Shown one piece after another: positions 1-8,051 of a stretch of DNA of 20,528 nt; the first letter of the stretch is position 1, and each line of letters begins with the position of its first letter. The notes below the pieces were generated by a model, which was given only the letters and a program-made list of their open reading frames with translations, was not told where the DNA came from and searched no databases. Source of the stretch: Roseobacter sp. (lineage in GTDB: Bacteria > Pseudomonadota > Alphaproteobacteria > Rhodobacterales > Rhodobacteraceae); NCBI GenBank assembly GCA_024636425.1, contig JAGXHB010000095.1, forward strand, positions 1 to 20,528, given 5' to 3'. Position numbers and translations under genes: made by a program.

Positions 1-1332
1 CACTTCACACCCGGCATCTCGCGGCGCAGCCTGATCGATCAGGTGGGCGGTGTGCCTGCATGGTCGCAAAAGTGGTACGAGGAAACCGGCGCGCGGCTGG
101 ACGAATCGCGGCTGATGACCTCGCCCGGGTCCGGCCCCTATATGATCGAGGACGTCGATGTGAACCGCCGCATCGTCTACCAGCGCAACCCCGACTATTG
201 GGGCGCTGATCTGCCGTTCAACGTCGGCCGCAACAACTTTGACCGGATCAGGGTCGAATATTTCGGGGATGAGAATTCCGCTTTCGAGGCGTTCAAGGCG
301 GGTGAGTACACCTTCCGGACCGAAGGCAACTCCAAGCAATGGGCATCGGCCTATGATTTCCCCAAGGTTGATGCAGGCCAAGTCGTGAAAGAGGATATTC
401 CAGACGGCTCGCCCCCCACGCCCTCGGGGATCGTGTTCAACCTCGGCCGCGAGGTGTTGCAGGACAAGCGCGTCCGCGAAGCGGTGGCTTTGGGTTTCAA
501 TTTCGAGTGGACCAACGAGTCCCTGCAATACGGGCTGTTCAAGCCGCTCGCGTCCTTTACCCAGGATACGCCGCTGATGGCGATGGATGCCCCGCAGGGG
601 GCGGAGTTGGCGTTTTTGGAATCGCTTGGCGATGTGGTCCCGTCGGAAATGCTGACGGAACCCGCAGTGATCCCGCACACGTCTGATGCGACACGTCTGC
701 TGGACCGGCGCAATCTGCGCCGAGCGATGTCCTTGCTGGACGAAGCGGGCTGGGGCGTTGGCAGCGACGGCAAGCGGTATGACGCGGACGGCAATCCGCT
801 TCGGCTGACGTTCCTTTTGAATTCGTCGGGGTCGGCGACGCTGTCGGCGGTGATTGAAAACTTCATGTCCAACCTGACCAACATGGGCATAGACACCGTG
901 CTGGAGAAAGTCGACAGCTCGCAATACACATCGCGGGAGCGCGATCGGGACTATGATCTCGTCTTTGACAGCTATGCCGCGTTCTTGGGAACCGGTACAG
1001 GTCTGGCGCAGCGCTATGGGTCGGAAGCGGCCAGCTATTCGCTTTTCAACCCCGCTGGTCTGGCGAGCCCCATGGTCGATGCGATCATCGAGGCATCGTT
1101 GAATGCCGACACCAAGGAGGAGGAAGACGCGAGCCTCATGGCCCTGGACCGGGCCTTGCGCCACGAGTTCTTCATGATCCCGACATGGTACAACGACAGC
1201 TTCTGGGTTGCGTATTATGACCAGTACGAGCATCCGCAGACGCAGCCACCCTATGCCTTGGGATACCTTGATTTCTGGTGGTACAATCAGGACAAAGCCG
1301 ACGCCTTGCGTGCCGCCGGTGCGTTGCGGTAA
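1..1332 (+). CDS. yejA: Oligopeptide ABC transporter substrate-binding protein, YejA-type (5' end missing)
   Basis: C-terminal 443 codons of a periplasmic solute-binding protein. The reading frame is open from base 1, so the start and signal peptide lie outside the window. The protein belongs to the peptide/nickel-binding (SBP family 5) group. The segment SGPYMIEDVDVNRRIVYQRN followed by PDYWG is typical of that family, and the C-terminus contains conserved aromatic-rich stretches (IPTWYND, YLDFWWYNQDKAD). In the family, this protein captures short peptides in the periplasm and delivers them to the two permeases encoded next. The stop codon is 9 bases before the yejB start, so it belongs to the same operon. 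YejA is preferred over OppA or DppA because the following genes match yejB, yejE and a 529-residue double-ATPase yejF. The exact peptide specificity cannot be read from the sequence. Confidence 0.9.
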   Translation, partial: HFTPGISRRSLIDQVGGVPAWSQKWYEETGARLDESRLMTSPGSGPYMIEDVDVNRRIVYQRNPDYWGADLPFNVGRNNFDRIRVEYFGDENSAFEAFKAGEYTFRTEGNSKQWASAYDFPKVDAGQVVKEDIPDGSPPTPSGIVFNLGREVLQDKRVREAVALGFNFEWTNESLQYGLFKPLASFTQDTPLMAMDAPQGAELAFLESLGDVVPSEMLTEPAVIPHTSDATRLLDRRNLRRAMSLLDEAGWGVGSDGKRYDADGNPLRLTFLLNSSGSATLSAVIENFMSNLTNMGIDTVLEKVDSSQYTSRERDRDYDLVFDSYAAFLGTGTGLAQRYGSEAASYSLFNPAGLASPMVDAIIEASLNADTKEEEDASLMALDRALRHEFFMIPTWYNDSFWVAYYDQYEHPQTQPPYALGYLDFWWYNQDKADALRAAGALR

Positions 1333-1341
1333 ACGCCTCCC

Positions 1342-2430
1342 ATGGGCGCCTATATTCTTCGACGGCTTTTGCTGATTGTTCCGACACTGATCGGGATCAT
1401 GCTGATCAACTTTGCGCTGGTGCAGTTCGTGCCAGGTGGCCCGGTTGAGCAGGCGATCGCCCGTATTCAGGGCGGTGGTGACGTGTTTGAAGGGTTTTCG
1501 GGCAGTGGCAATGACGCCGGCAATGCAGGGGCGGCGACGGCAAATGAGAACTATGTCGGCGCGCGCGGTCTGCCGCCCGAGTTCATCGCAGAGCTTGAGG
1601 CAGAGTTCGGCTTTGACAAGCCGCCGGTCGAACGGTTTCTGAGCATGATGTGGAACTACATGCGCTTCGATTTCGGAGAGAGCTATTTCCGGTCGATCAG
1701 CGTGATTGACCTGATCAAGGAAAAGCTGCCGGTGTCGATCACGCTGGGGCTTTGGTCCACGCTGATCGCCTATCTGGTGTCGATCCCGCTGGGCATCCGC
1801 AAGGCGGTCAAGGATGGAACGGCGTTTGACACATGGACATCCGGGGCGATTATTGCGGCCTATGCAATTCCTGGGTTTCTGTTCGCGATCCTGCTGCTGG
1901 TGCTTTTCGCAGGCGGATCCTACTGGCAGATATTCCCGCTGCGCGGCCTGACCTCCGACAATTTCGATCAGCTTAGCCCGCTTGGCAAGGTGGCAGATTA
2001 CTTCTGGCACATCACGCTGCCTGTGCTCGCCTCGACCATTTCGGCCTTTGCAACGCTGACCTTGTTGACCAAGAACAGCTTTCTGGACGAGATCAAGAAG
2101 CAATATGTCATGACGGCCCGCGCCAAGGGTTTGTCAGAGCGCAAAGTGCTTTACGGTCATGTGTTCCGCAACGCGATGCTGATCGTAATCGCCGGGTTTC
2201 CGGCGGTGTTTATCGGTGTGTTCTTTGGCGGGTCGCTGATCATCGAAACGATCTTTAGCCTTGACGGGCTGGGGCGTCTGGGGTTCGAAGCTGCCGTGGC
2301 GCGGGATTATCCCATTGTCTTTGGCACGTTGTTCATCTTTGGCCTGATCGGCCTGCTGGTCGGTATCCTGTCGGACCTGATGTATGTCTTTGTCGATCCG
2401 CGGATCGACTTTGAACGGCGCGAGGGCTGA
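1342..2430 (+). CDS. yejB: Oligopeptide ABC transporter permease, YejB-type
   Basis: Inner-membrane permease of 362 residues, close to the usual YejB length. It starts with the family N-terminus (MGAYILRRLLLIVPTLIGIM), followed by a periplasmic stretch of roughly 90 residues rich in Gly and Asn (about residues 45-70) and then LPPEFIAELEAEFGFDKPP. About six hydrophobic segments follow. The EAA cytoplasmic coupling motif, which docks onto the ATPase, is seen around TARAKGLSERKVLYGHVFRNA. It pairs with the YejE-type permease encoded 4 bases downstream to form the channel. No strong Shine-Dalgarno sequence precedes the ATG, so translation may be coupled to the upstream gene. Confidence 0.92.
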   Translation: MGAYILRRLLLIVPTLIGIMLINFALVQFVPGGPVEQAIARIQGGGDVFEGFSGSGNDAGNAGAATANENYVGARGLPPEFIAELEAEFGFDKPPVERFLSMMWNYMRFDFGESYFRSISVIDLIKEKLPVSITLGLWSTLIAYLVSIPLGIRKAVKDGTAFDTWTSGAIIAAYAIPGFLFAILLLVLFAGGSYWQIFPLRGLTSDNFDQLSPLGKVADYFWHITLPVLASTISAFATLTLLTKNSFLDEIKKQYVMTARAKGLSERKVLYGHVFRNAMLIVIAGFPAVFIGVFFGGSLIIETIFSLDGLGRLGFEAAVARDYPIVFGTLFIFGLIGLLVGILSDLMYVFVDPRIDFERREG

Positions 2431-2434
2431 CGCG

Positions 2435-3541
2435 ATGGCATTGTCTCCGCTGAACCAGCGCCGCTGGCGCAACTTTACCCGCAATCGCCGCGCGTACTGG
2501 AGCCTTTGGATCTTTGCGATCCTGTTCGGGATTTCGTTGTTTGCCGAATTCGTCGCGAATGACAAACCGATCGTTGTGAATTATCGCGGCGCTTACTACA
2601 TGCCGATCTTCAAGTTCTACCCCGAGACGCAGTTCGGCGGAGATTTCATGACCGAGGCCGTGTACCGTGACCCCGAAGTGAAGTGCCTGATTGCGACCGG
2701 GGGTATGGACGCCTGTTTCGACGATCCCGAAGCGATGATCGAAGACGCCGAAGACAGCATGATCGACGGGCAGGCCATCGAAAAAGGTTGGTCGATCTGG
2801 CCGCTGATCCCCTATTCCTTCAACACGGCCGTTGACCGTCCGGGGGCGGCCCCTTTGCCGCCCAATGGCCAGAACCTGCTGGGCACTGACGGGACCAAGC
2901 GCGATGTCCTGGCGCGGGTCATCCATGGGTTCAGGTTGTCGATCATCTTTACCCTGATCGTGACCGGGGCGGCGTCCCTGATCGGGATCATCGCAGGTGC
3001 GGTGCAGGGTTTCTTCGGGGGCTGGACCGATCTGATCTTCCAGCGCGTGATCGAGATATGGTCGTCAACCCCGTCGCTTTATGTAATCATCATCATGTTC
3101 GCCATTCTGGGGCGAAGTTTCTGGCTATTGGTGTTCTTGCTGGTGCTGTTCAGTTGGACATCGCTGGTGGGCGTGGTGCGCGCCGAGTTCCTGCGCGCGC
3201 GCAACCTTGAATATGTGCGCGCCGCCCGTGCGCTTGGTGTCGGGAACATGACGATCATGTTCCGCCACATGTTGCCCAATGCCATGGTGGCGATGCTGAC
3301 GATGCTGCCTTTCATCATTACTGGCACGATCAGCACGCTTGCGATCCTTGATTTTCTGGGCTTCGGTTTGCCAGCATCGGCCCCGTCACTGGGCGAGCTG
3401 ACGTTGCAGGCCAAGCAGAACCTTCAAGCACCGTGGCTCGCGTTCACGGCGTTCTTCACCTTTGCCATCATGTTGTCGCTGCTGATCTTCATCTTTGAAG
3501 GCATCCGTGATGCTTTCGACCCAAGAAAGACATTCTCATGA
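2435..3541 (+). CDS. yejE: Oligopeptide ABC transporter permease, YejE-type
   Basis: Second permease of the importer, 368 residues. The ATG at 2435 is chosen because GAGGG lies just upstream and the yejB stop is 4 bases away; an in-frame start at 2384 would overlap yejB. TM1 is at about residues 22-41. A long periplasmic region (about 42-160) contains the YejE-like FYPETQFGGDF and EAVYRDPEV segments and two cysteines (C84, C94). The transport domain follows, with an EAA motif near residues 264-283 (ARALGVGN...FRHMLPN). It partners with YejB. The two periplasmic cysteines could form a disulfide, but this is only inferred from their position. Confidence 0.92.
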   Translation: MALSPLNQRRWRNFTRNRRAYWSLWIFAILFGISLFAEFVANDKPIVVNYRGAYYMPIFKFYPETQFGGDFMTEAVYRDPEVKCLIATGGMDACFDDPEAMIEDAEDSMIDGQAIEKGWSIWPLIPYSFNTAVDRPGAAPLPPNGQNLLGTDGTKRDVLARVIHGFRLSIIFTLIVTGAASLIGIIAGAVQGFFGGWTDLIFQRVIEIWSSTPSLYVIIIMFAILGRSFWLLVFLLVLFSWTSLVGVVRAEFLRARNLEYVRAARALGVGNMTIMFRHMLPNAMVAMLTMLPFIITGTISTLAILDFLGFGLPASAPSLGELTLQAKQNLQAPWLAFTAFFTFAIMLSLLIFIFEGIRDAFDPRKTFS

Positions 3542-3573
3542 TCGCGATCTTCATCCCCGCCAGCAGTCTTTGA
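3538..3573 (+). CDS. Possible 11-codon coupling minicistron between yejE and yejF
   Basis: The yejE stop is embedded in ATGA, so an ATG at 3538 overlaps it. The frame it opens reads MIAIFIPASSL and stops at TGA 3571-3573, exactly one base before the yejF ATG at 3574 and in the same frame as yejF. yejF has no convincing Shine-Dalgarno sequence. Ribosomes could therefore pass from yejE to this short frame and then to yejF by termination-reinitiation. This is seen as sequence arrangement only; expression is inferred, and it may be fortuitous. Confidence 0.25.
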   Translation: MIAIFIPASSL

Positions 3574-5163
3574 ATGGTACAGTCCTTGCCCCTATTATCT
3601 GTCGAAAATCTGCAAGTTTCCTTTCGTCAGGAAGGCGCGCTGACCCATGCGGTCAAGGGCATCAGTTTTTCACTGGAGCGGGGGGAAACCGTGGCGCTGG
3701 TGGGCGAAAGCGGGTCGGGTAAATCTGTCTCGGCGCTCAGCACGGTGTCGCTGCTGGGTGACAGCGCCGAGGTGTCGGGATCGGTCCTTTATGACGGTCA
3801 GCAGATGATCGGGGCCAGCGACACGCTGCTGCGCAAGGTGCGCGGCAACGACATCAGCTTCATCTTTCAGGAGCCCATGACCTCGCTCAACCCGCTGCAC
3901 ACGATCGAAAAGCAGCTGGCGGAATCGTTGGCGCTGCATCAGGGCGTGGCCGGGGCGCAGGCGCGGGGGCGCATTCTGGACCTGCTGGATAAGGTCGGGA
4001 TCAACGACGCAGAAAGCCGACTGGGGGCTTATCCGCACCAGTTGTCGGGCGGGCAACGTCAGCGGGTGATGATCGCAATGGCACTGGCGAACAAGCCCGA
4101 CGTGCTGATCGCGGATGAACCCACGACGGCGCTGGATGTGACCATTCAGGCCCAGATCCTCGACCTGCTGAAAGAGCTGAAAGACAGCGAAGGCATGGGA
4201 CTTTTGTTCATCACCCATGATCTGGGCATCGTGCGGCGTATCGCCGACCGGGTCTGCGTGATGCAGCAGGGCGAAATTGTCGAACAGGGATCAACGTCCG
4301 AGATTTTCGACAACCCGCAGCATCCCTATACGCGCAAACTGCTTGGGGCCGAACCTTCGGGGCGTCCCGAACCCGTGCCGCAAGGGTCCGAGGAAATCGT
4401 GCGTACGGACCATCTGAAGGTCTGGTTTCCGATCCAGAAAGGGTTTTTGCGCAAGACGGTTGATCACGTCCGCGCGGTCAATGACGCGTCGCTGTCGGTG
4501 CGCGCCGGCGAAACGTTAGGCATCGTCGGAGAGTCCGGTTCCGGCAAGACAACGCTGGCGCTCGCGGTCATGCGGCTGATCTCCTCGGAAGGGGAGATCA
4601 CCTTTATGGGGCAGGACGTGCGGGGCTGGTCGACGCGCGAATTGCGGCGGCTGCGCAAGAATATGCAGATCGTGTTTCAGGATCCCTTTGGCAGCCTGAG
4701 CCCCCGGATGACCTGCATGCAGATCATCGCGGAGGGCCTGACGATCCACAAGGTGGACCCTGACCGCGACCAGCGGGATCTTGTGCGCGAGGTCATGATC
4801 GAGGTCGGATTGGATCCGGCCACAATGGACCGCTACCCGCATGAATTTTCCGGAGGTCAGCGTCAACGGATCGCGATTGCCCGGGCGATGGTTTTGCGCC
4901 CGCGTTTGCTGGTGCTGGACGAGCCGACATCGGCGCTGGATATGACGGTGCAGGTGCAGATCGTAGAGCTGCTGCGAAATCTGCAGCGCAAGTACGGGTT
5001 GGCCTATCTGTTCATCAGCCACGATCTGAAAGTCGTGCGTGCCATGTCACATAAGGTGATGGTGATGAAACGCGGTGATGTGGTGGAATATGGCGACGTG
5101 GACACGCTTTATGACCATCCAGCGTCCGAGTATACCCGGACGCTGTTGCAGGCGACGACCTGA
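3574..5163 (+). CDS. yejF: Oligopeptide ABC transporter double ATP-binding protein, YejF-type
   Basis: 529 residues, the length I recall for E. coli YejF, with two fused nucleotide-binding domains in one chain. Domain 1 has Walker A GESGSGKS (44-51), signature LSGGQ (157-161), Walker B ending DE (181-182) and switch His 215. Domain 2 has Walker A GESGSGKT (319-326), signature FSGGQ (425-429), Walker B DE (449-450) and switch His 483. All catalytic elements are intact in both halves. Each half ends with the oligopeptide-transporter extension seen in the Dpp/Opp group (HPYTRKLL; ASEYTRTLL). It powers import through YejB and YejE. The start cannot be further upstream, because an in-frame TGA immediately precedes the ATG. 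It is the last gene of the operon and converges on the carboxypeptidase gene, with 15 bases between the stops. Confidence 0.95.
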   Translation: MVQSLPLLSVENLQVSFRQEGALTHAVKGISFSLERGETVALVGESGSGKSVSALSTVSLLGDSAEVSGSVLYDGQQMIGASDTLLRKVRGNDISFIFQEPMTSLNPLHTIEKQLAESLALHQGVAGAQARGRILDLLDKVGINDAESRLGAYPHQLSGGQRQRVMIAMALANKPDVLIADEPTTALDVTIQAQILDLLKELKDSEGMGLLFITHDLGIVRRIADRVCVMQQGEIVEQGSTSEIFDNPQHPYTRKLLGAEPSGRPEPVPQGSEEIVRTDHLKVWFPIQKGFLRKTVDHVRAVNDASLSVRAGETLGIVGESGSGKTTLALAVMRLISSEGEITFMGQDVRGWSTRELRRLRKNMQIVFQDPFGSLSPRMTCMQIIAEGLTIHKVDPDRDQRDLVREVMIEVGLDPATMDRYPHEFSGGQRQRIAIARAMVLRPRLLVLDEPTSALDMTVQVQIVELLRNLQRKYGLAYLFISHDLKVVRAMSHKVMVMKRGDVVEYGDVDTLYDHPASEYTRTLLQATT

Positions 5164-5178
5164 GGTCGGGTGCCGGGC

Positions 5179-6666
5179 TTAGCTTGGCCCGATCATGAAA
5201 CAGCTGACATTGCGCGCGGCCAGACGGCGGCAGGCCAGATCAGCGGTTTCGCGGCTCATGCCAAGGAAGTTCGCATCAAACCCCTGTGGTCGCTGCACGA
5301 CCTTGCGCAATGTACCATCCAGCGTCGAGATTTCAGACAGAGCAGTCTTGAGCAAGACCTTTTCCGCCGCGTGACGGCTGGGATACCGTCCCACGTTGAC
5401 GCCCCAATGGTGCCCGCCCGATGTCGACACACGGGTAATCACCTCGGGCGCTGTGGGTTCTTTGATAACTTTGGGAGGGGCTGCGGAAGCGATCAATGCC
5501 TTTGGCCGCAACGTCGGACGGATCGACACACCGCCAAGACTTGCCACTTTAACGGCTTCTTCAGGAGCGGCTTCTTCGGGAACAGATTTAACCGCCTCGT
5601 TGAGAGCGGCTGTGATGTCCGAATTCAGGATCGGGGATTTGGCATCTGGGGCCTCTGCGGTTGCGACGACCACTTCGTTGGTGCCGCCGGGGCGCAGCAC
5701 GGGCCGTTTGGACGTCGTCACTGCACCGACAAGTCGGATCGTTTTGCCCGCCGCACCGTTAGCCGTGCCATTGCTGGCCATCGGGACGTCTTCGACGTCT
5801 GCGTAGTTGGGTTGCTGCGGCTTCCTGAGCGGAGCAGAGGAGGGGGCGCGTCGGAAGCCCAGATCCATAAGTTCGGTCACTTTGGCATTGCGGGCGGTGG
5901 TCGACGTGCCGCCAAATACCGTGACGATGATCCGTTCATTGCCACGCTCCGCCGACGCGGTAAGGTTGAAGCCTGCGGCGTTGGTATAGCCCGTCTTGAT
6001 CCCGTCGGCCCCTTGGTATGCCTGCAGGAAACGACGGTTGGTATGGCTGACCTTGCGCACACCGGCATCTGCCGTCAGCCGCGAGAACAGGTTGTAGTAT
6101 TCAGGGTGATCATAAAGCAGGTGGCGGCCCATGATGGTCATATCGAGCGCGGTCGACAGGTGCCCTGCCTGAGTCAGGCCGTGCGCATTCTTGAAGGTTG
6201 TTTTCTTCATTCCAAGCGCCTGCGCGGTGCGGTTCATGCGGCGGGCAAATTTTTCTTCCGACCCTTCGATCGCCTCGCCGATGGCGGTGGCGGCATCATT
6301 TGCGGATTTTACCGCGGCGGCGCGGATCAGATAGCGCAACGAAATTGTCTGTCCGGTCTTCAGCCCCAGTTTGCTCGGCGGTTCGGACGCCGCGTGGCTT
6401 GAGATCTTGACCTTGCTGTCCAGTGAAATCTCGCCGCGTTTGATCGCTTCGAATGCGATGTAGAGTGTCATCATTTTTGTCAGGGAAGCGGGATGCAGAC
6501 GGGTTTCGGCGTTTTGTGCATGCAGCACTTCGCCGGTGCGGGCATCAATCACATATGCTGCATAAGGGGCAGCCATGGCACTGAGCGGAAGAACCACCAG
6601 GATCCAGATGGCCGCAAGAATAAATAGCCCATACCGGGCCGGCTGCACACGCCGCGCTCTCATCAT
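5179..6666 (-). CDS. D-alanyl-D-alanine carboxypeptidase (PBP5/6 family) with C-terminal SPOR domain
   Basis: Class S11 penicillin-binding protein, 495 residues from the ATG pair at 6666/6663. That start is preferred because a hydrophobic signal sequence (residues 12-32, ending SAMAAP) follows at once and AAAGG lies about 6 bases upstream; an open extension to 6876 lacks family-like sequence. Catalytic motifs are complete: SLTK (Ser61, Lys64), SAN (121-123) and KTG (224-226). A low-complexity, Pro/Ala/Val-rich linker (about 275-415) leads to a SPOR domain (about 419-495, starting HHWGVNVGRYPS). In the family it trims the terminal D-Ala from peptidoglycan stem peptides in the periplasm; SPOR domains bind denuded glycan at the septum. 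It lacks the usual PBP5 C-terminal amphipathic anchor, so septal targeting by SPOR is a reasonable inference. Confidence 0.93.
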   Translation of the reverse strand: MMRARRVQPARYGLFILAAIWILVVLPLSAMAAPYAAYVIDARTGEVLHAQNAETRLHPASLTKMMTLYIAFEAIKRGEISLDSKVKISSHAASEPPSKLGLKTGQTISLRYLIRAAAVKSANDAATAIGEAIEGSEEKFARRMNRTAQALGMKKTTFKNAHGLTQAGHLSTALDMTIMGRHLLYDHPEYYNLFSRLTADAGVRKVSHTNRRFLQAYQGADGIKTGYTNAAGFNLTASAERGNERIIVTVFGGTSTTARNAKVTELMDLGFRRAPSSAPLRKPQQPNYADVEDVPMASNGTANGAAGKTIRLVGAVTTSKRPVLRPGGTNEVVVATAEAPDAKSPILNSDITAALNEAVKSVPEEAAPEEAVKVASLGGVSIRPTLRPKALIASAAPPKVIKEPTAPEVITRVSTSGGHHWGVNVGRYPSRHAAEKVLLKTALSEISTLDGTLRKVVQRPQGFDANFLGMSRETADLACRRLAARNVSCFMIGPS

Positions 6667-6914
6667 AACTGCCTTTGCTCTGCCTCGGACCGCCGATTTT
6701 TCGACTGGCCACTGTTTATTGCAATTACCGTACCACAGGTGGAATTTCCGATAAACCCGTCCCAAGCAGGGATAGGCGGAAAACATTAATTTTCTGTAAG
6801 GCACATTTAGGGGGTGCCTGAAGCTTTGCCACAACAGGGACGAATGAGGCGGAAATGTGGCGGCAACTGGGCGCAAATGAAGCGAATCTCCTGAACTTTG
6901 GAAGGCTCAGGATG

Positions 6915-7616
6915 TCAGGTGATTTGGTCTAAAATTTGACCTAAATCAGCCAGTGATGGAATTTCGAAAAACTGTGGCGAATGGCCGGGCGGGTCAGCAT
7001 GTTCCAGCGCCCAGGTCTGGCCGTGAGGAACGTGCACACCCCATCCACCGGCATCAATCATGGGCACCACATCGGACTTGAGTGAATTGCCCACCATCAC
7101 CCCGCGCGACGCCCCGTCGCCATGTTGATCGAAAATGCGCGTATAGACATCGGGCGTCTTGTTCGAAACGATCTCGATTGCGTCAAAGAGGTGGCGCAAG
7201 CCCGATTCCGCAAGCTTGCGTTCCTGATCCAGCAAATCGCCCTTGGTCACCAGGAGGAGGGTATAGTCGGCCTTCAACGTCTCAAGCGTCTGGCGCACGT
7301 GGGGCAAGAGCTCGACGGGGTGAGCCAGCATTTCACGACCTACCCGCAGGATCTCGGAGATGACGTCGGCAGGCACATCGCCTTCGGTCACCTCGATCGC
7401 GGTTTCGATCATCGACAGGGTAAACCCTTTAATCCCGAAGCCATAATGCGGGATATTGCGCTTCTCGGACACAAGAAGACGTGCCATCAGCGTGTCGGGA
7501 TCGGTATAGTGTCGCAGCAGATCCGCAAACCTGTCCTGCGTCAGCACAAAGAAGCGTTCGTTGTGCCAAAGTGTGTCGTCAGCATCAAAGCCGATCGCGG
7601 TCAGCGGTTTGGCCAT
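6915..7616 (-). CDS. HAD-superfamily hydrolase (phosphatase-like)
   Basis: 233-residue haloacid dehalogenase-like hydrolase. Motif I is GFDADDTLW with nucleophile Asp11 and acid/base Asp13. Motif II is LLVTKGD with Thr124, motif III is Lys153 in SNKTPD, and motif IV is VGNSLKSD with Asp182. A helical cap sits between motifs I and II (about residues 18-100), as in C1-cap phosphatases. The substrate is unknown; the family includes nucleotidases and phosphoglycolate-type phosphatases. It is transcribed towards the carboxypeptidase gene with a 248-base gap, and divergently from clpS. Codon use is like its neighbours. Confidence 0.9.
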   Translation of the reverse strand: MAKPLTAIGFDADDTLWHNERFFVLTQDRFADLLRHYTDPDTLMARLLVSEKRNIPHYGFGIKGFTLSMIETAIEVTEGDVPADVISEILRVGREMLAHPVELLPHVRQTLETLKADYTLLLVTKGDLLDQERKLAESGLRHLFDAIEIVSNKTPDVYTRIFDQHGDGASRGVMVGNSLKSDVVPMIDAGGWGVHVPHGQTWALEHADPPGHSPQFFEIPSLADLGQILDQIT

Positions 7617-7653
7617 CTTTGGCGCTGCCTCTTTTCTAATTTGCTATTCGCGT

Positions 7654-7659
7654 TATATA
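7654..7659 (+). promoter_or_regulatory. Candidate -10 box of the clpS promoter
   Basis: TATATA lies 48 bases upstream of the clpS ATG in the 90-base divergent gap with the HAD gene. No good -35 hexamer sits at 16-18 bases (best is CTTTTC at 7631), so the call rests on the AT-rich box in otherwise GC-rich DNA. Confidence 0.3.
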
Positions 7660-7706
7660 GACAGGCACAAGACTCGCTTGAAACCCAATCTTCGCAGGGA
7701 GCAGAA

Positions 7707-8048
7707 ATGCGCCGTGAACACCTTATGATGGCTGGCAAAGATCGTGACGACGACGAAACCGATCTTTTGACCAAAACCAAGCCAAAGACCAAGCGTCCGC
7801 CCTTGTACAAGGTGATGTTGCTGAACGACGATTTCACACCGATGGAATTTGTCGTGCATGTGCTTGAGCGGTTCTTTGGTCTGAACCATGCGCAGGCGTT
7901 CGAGATCATGTTGACTGTGCACAAAAAAGGGTTGGCCGTGGTCGGCGTTTTCAGCCACGAGATTGCGGAAACCAAGGTTGCACAGGTGATGGATTTCGCC
8001 CGGCGTCACCAGCATCCGTTGCAATGCACCATGGAAAAAGAAGAATAG
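7707..8048 (+). CDS. clpS: ATP-dependent Clp protease adaptor ClpS
   Basis: 113-residue N-end-rule adaptor that delivers substrates with bulky hydrophobic N-termini to ClpAP. The ATG at 7707 has AGGGAG about 8 bases upstream; a second ATG pair (7725/7728) is possible but less well placed. The N-terminal 25 or so residues are charged and disordered-looking. The core begins at PPLYKVMLLNDD; Asn40, Asp41 and Asp42 correspond to residues that contact the substrate amino group, and His72 (LTVHKKG) completes the pocket. FSHEIAETKV and the CTMEKE C-terminus are typical of alphaproteobacterial ClpS. The methyltransferase gene starts 3 bases after the stop, so the two are probably co-transcribed. Confidence 0.96.
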   Translation: MRREHLMMAGKDRDDDETDLLTKTKPKTKRPPLYKVMLLNDDFTPMEFVVHVLERFFGLNHAQAFEIMLTVHKKGLAVVGVFSHEIAETKVAQVMDFARRHQHPLQCTMEKEE

Positions 8049-8051
8049 CGC

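Noticed and set aside
5166..5192. Possible bidirectional terminator between yejF and the carboxypeptidase gene
   Set aside because: Only a 5-pair stem (CGGGC/GCCCG) with an 8-base loop, inside the carboxypeptidase 3' end and without T-runs.
5170..6402. Open frame on the plus strand (410 codons) opposite the carboxypeptidase gene
   Set aside because: The minus strand carries the intact SLTK, SAN and KTG motifs; the plus-strand translation is Cys/His/Arg-rich without recognisable domains.
6667..6914. Promoter or small RNA in the 248-base gap between the HAD gene and the carboxypeptidase gene
   Set aside because: AGGCGGAAA occurs twice (6774 and 6847) and the middle is AT-rich, but no convincing -35/-10 pair, cloverleaf or terminator was found; probably an ordinary promoter region.
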